The translations under genes were made by a program, and so were the position numbers. A DNA stretch of 6,260 nt from Candidatus Poseidoniaceae archaeon (GTDB taxonomy: Archaea > Thermoplasmatota > Poseidoniia > Poseidoniales > Poseidoniaceae), in NCBI GenBank assembly GCA_029250345.1, contig JAQXFL010000035.1, forward strand, positions 1 through 6,260. The letters run 5' to 3'. Position 1 is the stretch's first letter. The number at the start of each line of letters is the position of its first letter. This document shows positions 1 to 5,571 of this stretch, piece by piece. The notes beneath the pieces are model-generated. The model was not told the origin of the DNA and searched no databases. It saw only the letters and a list, made by a program, of their open reading frames with translations.

Positions 1-81
1 CACGGCCATAAATCACATGTTCCGAAGACAATAGTTTTGGAAACCGGCGATGTTGAAAGCGCCCCTAAGGAGGAAGAATGA
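1..81 (+). CDS. C-terminal end of a probable ABC-transporter ATP-binding protein (partial)
   Basis: Frame 1 is open from the window edge and ends at TGA 79-81, giving 26 residues that start HGHKSHVPKTIVLETGD and end with a charged SAPKEEE tail. No Walker or signature motif lies inside the window, so the identity is inferred from context. The stop overlaps the start of an ABC-3 family metal permease in an ATGA arrangement. In zinc/manganese uptake operons the permease gene is normally next to its ATPase gene (znuC/mntA type), and a short hydrophilic tail carrying His residues suits that family. If correct, the protein is the cytoplasmic ATPase that energises metal import. A different upstream gene, such as a substrate-binding protein, cannot be ruled out from 26 residues. 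Confidence 0.6.
   Translation, partial: HGHKSHVPKTIVLETGDVESAPKEEE
69..73 (+). promoter_or_regulatory. Shine-Dalgarno sequence GGAGG of the permease gene
   Basis: GGAGG lies inside the last codons of the upstream gene, 4 nt before ATG 78 and 7 nt before the in-frame ATG 81. The second spacing is the more usual one, so translation may start at 81 rather than 78. It is the only strong SD seen before any gene in the window, as expected for a gene inside an operon, where leaderless initiation is not possible. Confidence 0.75.
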
Positions 82-995
82 TGGGAATTGGAATGACAAT
101 TTTGGACATAGTCGCACCAATTCTGGAATTGATTGCTCCATTAGTCCCAGGAGATATTTTTCCATATTTCTTTACCATGGAGATGTTTCAACGTGCCCTT
201 ATTGCTGCCATAATGGTAACGATGGTCGCAGGCGTCCTCGGTTCATTTTTGTTGATTCGAAACCTCGCTCTCATTGGTGATGGTTTGGCCCACGTTTCTT
301 TCGGCGGTGTGGCTGTTGGAGTGGTGTTAGGCGCTTCATCCCCACTTTGGTACGCACTGGTGTTCAGTGTGGTTTCTGCGATTATTATTCATGAAATGCA
401 AACCAGAGAGTTACTCACTGGTGATGCCTCCATTGCGATCTTTTTGACCGGTATGCTCGCATTGGGGCTCGTAGTTTTACGGGTATTTGGTGGAGGAATC
501 ACCAGTGATATTGAGGGATATCTCTTTGGTAGTTTACTCCTCATTGATGAGCAAAGTCTAGATTTAATTGGAACAATAAGTGTATTAGCGCTCATTTCTC
601 TTATGACGCTCTATTCAGGATTGCTATCGACGACCATCGACCCACTCGCCGCTCGTGTTCAAGGACTCCCAGTTCGTGCAATTGGGCTTGTTTTTAGTAT
701 TCTCACTGCGGCTGTTGTAGTGAGCATGGTTCAAGTGATCGGTGCTCTGCTTGTCACAGCGCTCTTGGTTACTCCAGCGGCAACTGGGCAGTTGGTGGGG
801 CGAAGTTTCCGCTCATGCCTAATCTGGACGCAAATTTTCGGATTGTCTGCAGTTTTCCTCGGTCTGTATTTTTCAGCAGAATACGATTCCGGCAGCGGGG
901 CGATGATTGCTTTGGTTGCTGCCTCAATCTTTGCAGTTGTTGCGATATTCAAGACAGTCATTCTTGGTATAATCAAACCAATGGACAATCTTTGA
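78..995 (+). CDS. ABC-3 family metal-ion (Zn/Mn/Fe) transporter permease
   Basis: This is the membrane channel subunit of a high-affinity divalent-metal importer of the ZnuB/MntB/TroC type, working with an ATPase (probably the gene ending at 81) and a surface metal-binding protein not seen here. The 305-residue product is very hydrophobic, with about eight or nine membrane segments. Family landmarks in order are RNLALIGDGLAHVSFGG (61-77), GDASIAIFLTGMLALG (115-130), GYLFGSLL (147-154), DPLAARVQGLP (188-198), GALLVTALLVTPAAT (222-236) and DSGSGAMIAL (270-279). These match the usual GD-LAHxSxxG, AlGl and LLVxALLxxPAAT signatures. It is slightly longer than typical members (about 260-290) because of an N-terminal extension of about 30 residues. 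The start is ATG 78 or ATG 81; the second is better spaced from GGAGG. The metal (Zn, Mn or Fe) cannot be told from the permease, so no gene symbol is given. Confidence 0.93.
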   Translation: MMGIGMTILDIVAPILELIAPLVPGDIFPYFFTMEMFQRALIAAIMVTMVAGVLGSFLLIRNLALIGDGLAHVSFGGVAVGVVLGASSPLWYALVFSVVSAIIIHEMQTRELLTGDASIAIFLTGMLALGLVVLRVFGGGITSDIEGYLFGSLLLIDEQSLDLIGTISVLALISLMTLYSGLLSTTIDPLAARVQGLPVRAIGLVFSILTAAVVVSMVQVIGALLVTALLVTPAATGQLVGRSFRSCLIWTQIFGLSAVFLGLYFSAEYDSGSGAMIALVAASIFAVVAIFKTVILGIIKPMDNL

Positions 996-1024
996 TTCGG
1001 CATTTCCAGCACGAAACCACGTTT

Positions 1025-1041
1025 ACGTTTGTCTCAAACGT
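1025..1041 (+). terminator. Small perfect hairpin after the permease gene (possible 3'-end signal)
   Basis: ACGTTTG (1025-1031) and CAAACGT (1035-1041) form a 7-bp perfect stem with a TCT loop, 30 nt after the permease stop. It is followed by TCCTTTGTT, which is T-rich but not a clean T tract. It could end or protect the metal-transporter mRNA. Archaeal termination usually depends on a U tract more than on a hairpin, so the role is tentative. Confidence 0.35.
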
Positions 1042-1066
1042 CCTTTGTTGAGGAAAGAGCCGGAGT

Positions 1067-1085
1067 AAACGGTTCGTTGCCGTTT
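1067..1085 (+). other. Inverted repeat next to the lipoprotein promoter
   Basis: AAACGG (1067-1072) and CCGTTT (1080-1085) are perfect inverted repeats around a 7-nt spacer. The right arm runs into the TATA-like box at 1083-1090. It could be an operator or a chance hairpin. Nothing else in the sequence decides this. Confidence 0.25.
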
Positions 1086-1090
1086 TATAG
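1083..1090 (+). promoter_or_regulatory. TATA-like box of the lipoprotein gene
   Basis: TTTTATAG is centred 25.5 nt before ATG 1112. Archaeal TATA boxes are centred about 26-27 nt before the transcription start, so RNA would begin at or next to the ATG (leaderless). No SD sequence precedes this ATG, which agrees. The same spacing is seen at two other genes in the window. Confidence 0.55.
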
Positions 1091-1111
1091 GCAATAAGTA
1101 TAGGCAGAACC

Positions 1112-1864
1112 ATGGGGCAAAGCAAGTGCTTGTGGGTTTTGCTTTTGCTCCTTTTTTCGAGCCTAACTGGCTGTTTGTCCGAAGACCAGTCGGAATCCTC
1201 GATATCTCTGACCGTGGTTACTGATACCGAAAATACCACTCTTGTAGAGACGTATTCCAACGGGGAATTGGTTTCTGCAACGAACGTGTCAGTTGTGTAT
1301 GACTTTTCACAGACAACCGCAGACCTCAATCTTGTTACATTCGGTATCGACCCTATGGACGGAAGGCCTTCGACAACCGTTGACGCTACTGCTGAATCAC
1401 AAATAGAACTCAGCTTTGATCACCACGGAATCTACAACATTATTGCCTACGCAATTGATTCAAACGGCGGCGAACAACGAACAAATCTCACATTGCGAAT
1501 TGACTTGATGATTGATTGGACTGAGTCAAATACCCGCGACCCGATGGCATTGATTTTCGACCCTAATCCCGTGAACGGTGGACCAAATCCTACAATGGTC
1601 GAAATACAATCAACCGTTGAAAATCCAAGTTTCCTCGAAAATTTGGACAGCAGTTCCCAAGCAGTTCAGGTGACATGGAATATCGTTGATGAGCTCGATG
1701 ATGTCTGTCAGCAGAAGACTGCACAAATTGATGATGGAGAATCGGATGATTGGTACACTCTGCACTTCAATACGTTTTTGATTCACGAACTAGAAGTGTC
1801 CTATGATGACGGACAAGATATGGTTGACGTCTCTCACTTGGTAACCATCTTGTATTCTTCATGA
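1112..1864 (+). CDS. Uncharacterised secreted lipoprotein with PKD/Ig-like segment
   Basis: The 250-residue product starts with a lipoprotein signal peptide: K5, a hydrophobic stretch at 7-18, then the lipobox L18-T19-G20-C21, so the mature protein would be lipid-anchored at Cys21 on the outer face of the membrane. The mature part is acidic and rich in Ser/Thr/Asp, with N-glycosylation sequons at N41 (NTT), N58 (NVS) and N125 (NLT). Residues 100-130, with GIYNIIAYAIDSNGG then NLTLRI, resemble the G-x-Y-x-V...A-x-D-x-x-G pattern of PKD/Ig-like beta-sandwich domains. A second beta-rich part follows from about 160 to the end. I do not recognise the family. It is 116 bp downstream of a metal permease but has no His-rich or ZnuA-like metal-binding features, and it seems to have its own promoter, so I do not assign it to the transporter. 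ATG 1112 is supported by the signal peptide and the TATA spacing. Confidence 0.85.
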   Translation: MGQSKCLWVLLLLLFSSLTGCLSEDQSESSISLTVVTDTENTTLVETYSNGELVSATNVSVVYDFSQTTADLNLVTFGIDPMDGRPSTTVDATAESQIELSFDHHGIYNIIAYAIDSNGGEQRTNLTLRIDLMIDWTESNTRDPMALIFDPNPVNGGPNPTMVEIQSTVENPSFLENLDSSSQAVQVTWNIVDELDDVCQQKTAQIDDGESDDWYTLHFNTFLIHELEVSYDDGQDMVDVSHLVTILYSS

Positions 1865-1913
1865 GATGTCTATTCACCCAGAGTAGACTCGATGGTTGAC
1901 TTCGTGCCACGAG

Positions 1914-1921
1914 TTTAACAA
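1914..1921 (+). promoter_or_regulatory. TATA-like box of the dehydrogenase gene
   Basis: TTTAACAA is centred 25.5 nt before ATG 1943, the same distance as in the lipoprotein gene, and supports a leaderless or nearly leaderless transcript. The only SD-like bases before the ATG (GGCGGGAC) are weak. The match to the archaeal TATA consensus is moderate, so the call rests mainly on the repeated spacing. Confidence 0.45.
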
Positions 1922-1942
1922 CATTGGTCTTCACGGCGGGAC

Positions 1943-2854
1943 ATGAAGAAGATTGGTATCAAATGGAAAGCACAGGATGTGGCCGACCAAAGTGGAAAAA
2001 TCGCCGTCGTAACGGGTTCCAATACGGGCATCGGGTTCCAAATGGCCCTGGTTTTAGCGGAAAAAGGGGCTCATGTTGTACTTGCATGCAGAAATCTTGA
2101 GAAGGCTGAAACGGCCAAAGAGGAGATGCTCAAATCTTCGCCGAATGCGCATATTACGGTTGAAAAATTAGATTTAGCTGACCTTTCAGATGTAGAAACG
2201 TTCGCAACGAGATTAAAGAAATCGCAAGAGCGGGTGGATATTCTCATCAATAATGCAGGTGTGATGATCCCTCCGAAATCCACAACGAAAGATGGCTTTG
2301 AATTACAGATTGGCACCAACCACTTCGGCCACTTCGCTCTGACTTCACACCTGATGCCCTTGCTAACTGCGGCCGAAAAACCGAGAGTTGTAACGCTTTC
2401 AAGCATTGCTCACTGGTCTGGAGTTATCGATCTTGATGACATTAACGGCGAGAAAAAGAAATACGATAAATGGGGAATGTATTCCCAAAGCAAATTAGCA
2501 AATCTACTGTTTGCTTTGGAACTTGACCGTCGCCTCAAGGCCGCGGGGTCTCACATTGAATCGTTTGGTAGCCATCCTGGTTACTCTAATACAGATTTGC
2601 AACGATATTCTCTCGGATGGCGATTTCTCAATCCATTGTTTGGTATGAAACCGATACGAGGTGCAGCTCCAACACTCTATGCAGCAACAGAACCTGACGC
2701 TTTGCTTCATCGATACTGGGGTCCAATTGGCTTCCTTGAAGCGCGTGGTTGGACTGGAAAGGCCAAAATTACTTCTCGAGCAAGCGATGAGGAAATGGCT
2801 CGTAAACTATGGGAACATACGGAAACCATGATTGGAATTGAGTTTCAAATCTGA
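1943..2854 (+). CDS. Short-chain dehydrogenase/reductase (retinol dehydrogenase/WWOX-like SDR)
   Basis: A 303-residue soluble NAD(P)-dependent oxidoreductase with a complete Rossmann-type SDR set: cofactor loop TGSNTGIG (24-31), C49-R50 after strand 2 (the basic residue suggests NADP(H)), D77-L78 for the adenine pocket, NNAG (103-106), N126 in TNHFGHF, catalytic Ser in VTLSSIAH (S153/S154), Y180 and K184 in YSQSK, and HPG (211-213). The opening, KWKAQDVADQSGKIAVVTG, and the ending, with GPIGFLEARG and ARKLWEHTETMIGIEF, resemble from memory a group of SDRs common in actinobacteria and other bacteria that sits near retinol dehydrogenases, WWOX and protochlorophyllide-reductase-like enzymes. Such enzymes interconvert alcohols and carbonyls on lipophilic substrates, but the substrate here cannot be read from sequence. 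There is no signal peptide or membrane segment. All catalytic residues are present and the length is normal (about 300). Confidence 0.93.
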   Translation: MKKIGIKWKAQDVADQSGKIAVVTGSNTGIGFQMALVLAEKGAHVVLACRNLEKAETAKEEMLKSSPNAHITVEKLDLADLSDVETFATRLKKSQERVDILINNAGVMIPPKSTTKDGFELQIGTNHFGHFALTSHLMPLLTAAEKPRVVTLSSIAHWSGVIDLDDINGEKKKYDKWGMYSQSKLANLLFALELDRRLKAAGSHIESFGSHPGYSNTDLQRYSLGWRFLNPLFGMKPIRGAAPTLYAATEPDALLHRYWGPIGFLEARGWTGKAKITSRASDEEMARKLWEHTETMIGIEFQI

Positions 2855-2865
2855 ACGATAAGATT

Positions 2866-2874
2866 CCTCTTTTC
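2866..2874 (+). terminator. Pyrimidine/T-rich tract after the dehydrogenase gene
   Basis: CCTCTTTTC begins 12 nt after the SDR stop, in a longer pyrimidine-rich stretch (to about 2885). Archaeal RNA polymerase can terminate at U-rich tracts without a hairpin. The tract is short, so this is a weak call. Confidence 0.25.
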
Positions 2875-2923
2875 ATGCTCTCTCAAACCTATTTGGAGTG
2901 CGGAAAAACCCCCAAAAACAGGC

Positions 2924-2929
2924 ATATAG
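2924..2929 (+). promoter_or_regulatory. TATA-like box upstream of the helical-rod gene
   Basis: ATATAG, in a GGCATATAGC context, follows an A/C-rich stretch at 2903-2920. A transcription start about 26 nt downstream would fall near 2952, giving a short leader of 14 nt to ATG 2966 or 47 nt to ATG 2999. A second box, TTATCTAT (2952-2959), would place the start near 2981, close to ATG 2984. The promoter therefore does not settle the translation start. Confidence 0.4.
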
Positions 2930-2930
2930 C

Positions 2931-2952
2931 GTCGCGTTCTTGTCGCGCTCCT
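2931..2952 (+). repeat. Two 11-bp imperfect tandem repeats just downstream of a TATA-like box
   Basis: GTCGCGTTCTT (2931-2941) is followed directly by GTCGCGCTCCT (2942-2952), identical at 9 of 11 positions. The 11-bp period is about one DNA helical turn, so both copies face the same side. The position between the TATA-like box and the gene would suit a repressor site. Chance duplication is equally possible. Confidence 0.4.
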
Positions 2953-2965
2953 TATCTATGATGAG

Positions 2966-5515
2966 ATGTGCATGAAACACTGGATGGATACGATGGGAAT
3001 GAGCGCAAGCAATAACAGCGATGCTCTCGAAGAGGCTCGCAAGAAGCGAGAAAACACCTCCAAAGTTTCCCTTTCAGCATTGCGTTCACAGTTCACGTCG
3101 ACGGCCACATCCACCCTCGATCAAGCAACGATGACAAGTGCTCGTTTCCGGCAAGAAGAGCGTCTACGTGCTGACCTTCGAAGGGAACGCCGTATTCGAC
3201 AACAGGCCATTGCAGAACGAGTTTCAGCAATGCAAGAGGCTCTAGCCAGCGACCTTGCTGTTCAACACGAATTGACCTTGGACTCTTTGGAAAAAGAGAT
3301 GCGAGAAGAAATGGAACGAGACTTGAGCACGCTCGAGCGAGACTCACTTGCCCGTGAAGAATCACGAATGCGTGGTGAACTTGATTTACGTCTTAACAGG
3401 CAATTAGAAGCCCTGCAAGACAAACTTGACGTTGAGCAAGACCGTCGTTTAGAAGAACACAAAGCCCAACTCAAAGCACAGATTGAAACTCAACTTCAAG
3501 ATGAACATCGTCAAAGACTCGATATTCAGAAAGAGCGCTTGGCAATGGACTACAACCAAGAACTACAGCGACGAGTACGCGAGATTGAATCGAACATCGA
3601 ACTTGAAATGGAAGAACGGTTCAAGGATATGGAAGTTGCAGAAATTTCTCGACTTGAAGAAGGCCATGCCGCTCGTCTTGCAGAACGCGAAGAACAGCTT
3701 CGACGTGGTATTCGGACTCGCTTAGAACAGCAACTCCGCTCTCGTCTCAAGCAACGTGAAGCACGGCTTAAAGCAGAATATGAACGCCGAAGTTTGCGTC
3801 TTGAAGAGGACATAGCTGAACAATTGCAAATGGAACTCGAAGGCCAATTGCGTAAGGAAACTGAAGACCTCGAAGAGCGAATGCGTGAAGATGTGGAATT
3901 AGCGATTGCTCGTCGTCGAGATGAACTCCGTGTTGAAATTGAGCAGCAATTGCAAGCCCGCCATTCAGAGCGTTTGTCCGACCGTAAATCGAGACTGCGA
4001 GAGAAATACGATATCACCTTCTCGAAAGCAATTGATGACATTTCCCGCTCGCTCAAATCCGATGTAGACTCTGAACTTGAAGTCCGTATGGACGAAGAGT
4101 TTACGAGTTACAGAACTGCTCGGGAAGCAGAAATTCAGAACCGACTCGCACGCTTCCGATACGAGCGTGAAGCGGAACTCCGTGAGCAACTTGAAGATCA
4201 ATACAATGCAAAGAAAACGGATTGGTCCGAACGTTTGGAATTGGAATTCCAATCCCGCGAAGCATCAGCTCGAAAGGCGATTATGTCCGAGGTTGACGCT
4301 GGCTTGAGAAACGAGAGACTGACGTTTGAAACAGATCTTGACCTGCTCAAAGAGGAAACTTCACTCGAACTTGAAGTCGAAATGGAAGAGCGTCTCAACA
4401 ACTTCCGTGTCCGCAAAGAAGAGGAAGTTGCCACACAACTTGAGCGCCAACTCGACAAGCGAGAAGAAATCATGCGTAACAAAGCACTCATCGATGTTCG
4501 AAAGCGTGAAACGCATATTCGAGCAGAAATTGAGGCGCAGCTGGGCCTCAAGAGAGCCGAAATTCGCACACGGTTGCAAAGCCTAAGTGAGAAAATGGAC
4601 GCATTCAAGGAAATGGCCGAAGACAAGATGCGAGACGCTATCACCGGTCAAATTGAAGGTGAAATTAACGTCGAAGAATCGGACTTGAAAACCCGTGAGT
4701 CTGAGTTCCGCGACCTCCAGTCGACCGACACGCGAGCCGAAAAGCGTCAAATGTGGATGCAATCAATATCAGGCCAAGGTCCTGCTCAAACTGCGAACAC
4801 CATGAATCCGTCAGCACTTGGTGCTCGACCGGATGCTCTCGGCTCAAGTGGAGGCCGACCTATGCGAGGAATTCTTGAGGGTCAGCAACAAGCACCTCAG
4901 TCCCGGATGGGTCTTGGTGGAATGAGGACACCAATGACCAGTTCAAAGCCACTTCAACCACTCACTGGTGTCCCGCTCGCTAAACCGGTCAAGGCACCAC
5001 TTGGTGGTGGACTCTCTCAACAATTACCTCAACCGGTGCAAAAATTGGTCCGCAAGCCCCTTTCACCGGTGACTTCACCACTTGCTGAGACTCAAATGGA
5101 ACAAGCCCCAGAACCGGTAAGTGAACCAGTTCCGGAGCCAGTGACTGAACCCGAAGTGGTTATCGAAGCCGTTGTGGAAGAACCAACCGTTGAAGAAGCG
5201 ATCACAGAATCCATTACAGAGGAAAAAGTGGAACTTGAGGACAGCCCAGAGATGTCTGCAACTATGCGGCCGATTACTGCAGTTCTTGAAGCGCATGAAG
5301 CCCCAGAACCTGTGAAGACAACGACACTGACTGCTCGGCCCCCTCAGTTAATCCCAGAAAAGAAGCGTGGTTCTCCTCCTCAGTCGAAGGCTGGCGAAAT
5401 GCCAACTACGGTATCGACAACGACATTGAAACCGGTGCAAAAATTGACGCCATTGAAATTGACGAAGACTTCCGTTGACGAGAGTGATGATGTCGACGAA
5501 GATTCTGACGAGTGA
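2966..5515 (+). CDS. Giant Arg/Glu-rich helical-rod (coiled-coil) protein with Pro-rich tail
   Basis: I do not recognise this 849-residue protein as a named family. It has no signal peptide or membrane segment, so it should be cytoplasmic, and its only Cys (C2) depends on the most upstream start. Residues 13-55 are Ser/Thr-rich. Residues about 55-595 form one almost unbroken helix-forming stretch, full of Arg, Glu, Gln and Leu, with no Pro or Gly-rich break. Hydrophobic residues follow 4-4-4-3 and longer 4-step runs, for example L192, Y196, L200, V204, I207, I211, M215, F219, M222. Segments 173-196 and 325-348 are clearly similar. Residues about 601-849 are Pro/Gly/Thr-rich and probably disordered, with EPV repeats (715-732), two PVQKL motifs (690-694 and 823-827) and an acidic end (SVDESDDVDEDSDE). 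There is no Walker A motif, so it is not an SMC/Rad50 ATPase. A structural, scaffold or filament role is inferred. Start codons at 2966, 2972, 2984, 2993 and 2999 are all in frame; 2999 (MSASNNSDALEE) looks most like a natural N-terminus. Confidence 0.9.
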   Translation: MCMKHWMDTMGMSASNNSDALEEARKKRENTSKVSLSALRSQFTSTATSTLDQATMTSARFRQEERLRADLRRERRIRQQAIAERVSAMQEALASDLAVQHELTLDSLEKEMREEMERDLSTLERDSLAREESRMRGELDLRLNRQLEALQDKLDVEQDRRLEEHKAQLKAQIETQLQDEHRQRLDIQKERLAMDYNQELQRRVREIESNIELEMEERFKDMEVAEISRLEEGHAARLAEREEQLRRGIRTRLEQQLRSRLKQREARLKAEYERRSLRLEEDIAEQLQMELEGQLRKETEDLEERMREDVELAIARRRDELRVEIEQQLQARHSERLSDRKSRLREKYDITFSKAIDDISRSLKSDVDSELEVRMDEEFTSYRTAREAEIQNRLARFRYEREAELREQLEDQYNAKKTDWSERLELEFQSREASARKAIMSEVDAGLRNERLTFETDLDLLKEETSLELEVEMEERLNNFRVRKEEEVATQLERQLDKREEIMRNKALIDVRKRETHIRAEIEAQLGLKRAEIRTRLQSLSEKMDAFKEMAEDKMRDAITGQIEGEINVEESDLKTRESEFRDLQSTDTRAEKRQMWMQSISGQGPAQTANTMNPSALGARPDALGSSGGRPMRGILEGQQQAPQSRMGLGGMRTPMTSSKPLQPLTGVPLAKPVKAPLGGGLSQQLPQPVQKLVRKPLSPVTSPLAETQMEQAPEPVSEPVPEPVTEPEVVIEAVVEEPTVEEAITESITEEKVELEDSPEMSATMRPITAVLEAHEAPEPVKTTTLTARPPQLIPEKKRGSPPQSKAGEMPTTVSTTTLKPVQKLTPLKLTKTSVDESDDVDEDSDE
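5031..5047 (+). repeat. 17-bp exact direct repeat, copy 1 (encodes PVQKL)
   Basis: AACCGGTGCAAAAATTG occurs here and again at 5430-5446, in the same reading frame, encoding PVQKL each time within the disordered tail of the helical-rod protein. Identical codons suggest a recent local duplication or selection on the motif; it is too short to decide. Confidence 0.6.
5430..5446 (+). repeat. 17-bp exact direct repeat, copy 2 (encodes PVQKL)
   Basis: This is identical to 5031-5047. The protein context is KPVQKLTPLKL here and QPVQKLVRKPL at the first copy, so similarity extends a little beyond the identical DNA: both are followed by basic residues and Pro-Leu. Confidence 0.6.
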
Positions 5516-5519
5516 AACG

Positions 5520-5536
5520 CCTTGACGCCCTCAAGG
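5520..5536 (+). terminator. Hairpin between the rod gene and the next gene
   Basis: CCTTGA (5520-5525) pairs with TCAAGG (5531-5536) around a CGCCC loop, 5 nt after the rod-protein stop. An alternative overlapping stem is GCCC/GGGC at 5527-5538. There is no T tract, so if it matters it is more likely an mRNA-end structure than an intrinsic terminator. Confidence 0.25.
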
Positions 5537-5542
5537 GCACGC

Positions 5543-5550
5543 TTCATATT
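5543..5550 (+). promoter_or_regulatory. TATA-like box of the secreted beta-propeller gene
   Basis: TTCATATT is centred 25.5 nt before ATG 5572, the same spacing as at 1083-1090 and 1914-1921. No SD precedes the ATG (the sequence is CTCGGGTTACT). This suggests a separate leaderless transcript rather than co-transcription with the rod gene, in spite of the spacer of only 56 bp. Confidence 0.5.
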
Positions 5551-5571
5551 GATTGAGGTCCTCGGGTTACT

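Noticed and set aside
50..280. 76-codon open frame overlapping the start of the permease gene
   Set aside because: It overlaps the permease, whose family motifs are unmistakable, and its own product has no recognisable features.
996..1111. Possible small RNA or riboswitch in the 116-bp spacer
   Set aside because: Only two short hairpins of 6-7 bp are present, with no larger conserved-looking fold and no known motif.
973..1329. Antisense 118-codon open frame across the spacer and the lipoprotein gene
   Set aside because: The + strand gene has a signal peptide with lipobox and a promoter-like box. The antisense product has no domain-like pattern.
1112..1864. Metal-binding lipoprotein (ZnuA-like) partner of the permease
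   Set aside because: There is no His-rich loop, the length and fold pattern differ from the ZnuA/TroA family, and the gene has its own promoter-like box.
3550..4056. Long antisense open frame (168 codons, Ser/Arg-rich) within the rod gene
   Set aside because: It mirrors the biased GAA/CGT/CTT codons of the coding strand, giving a low-complexity Ser/Arg product. It has no plausible domain and no promoter or SD. The same effect produces another at 4198-4644.
3128..4750. DNA-level repeat array or CRISPR suggested by recurring GAA/CGT/CTT words
   Set aside because: The recurrence comes from the Glu/Arg/Leu codons of the helical protein. There are no regularly spaced identical repeats with unique spacers.
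2966..5515. SMC/Rad50/Sbc-type ATPase as the identity of the rod protein
   Set aside because: There is no Walker A (GxxxxGK[ST]), signature or Walker B motif at either end, and no central hinge. Only the long helix is shared.
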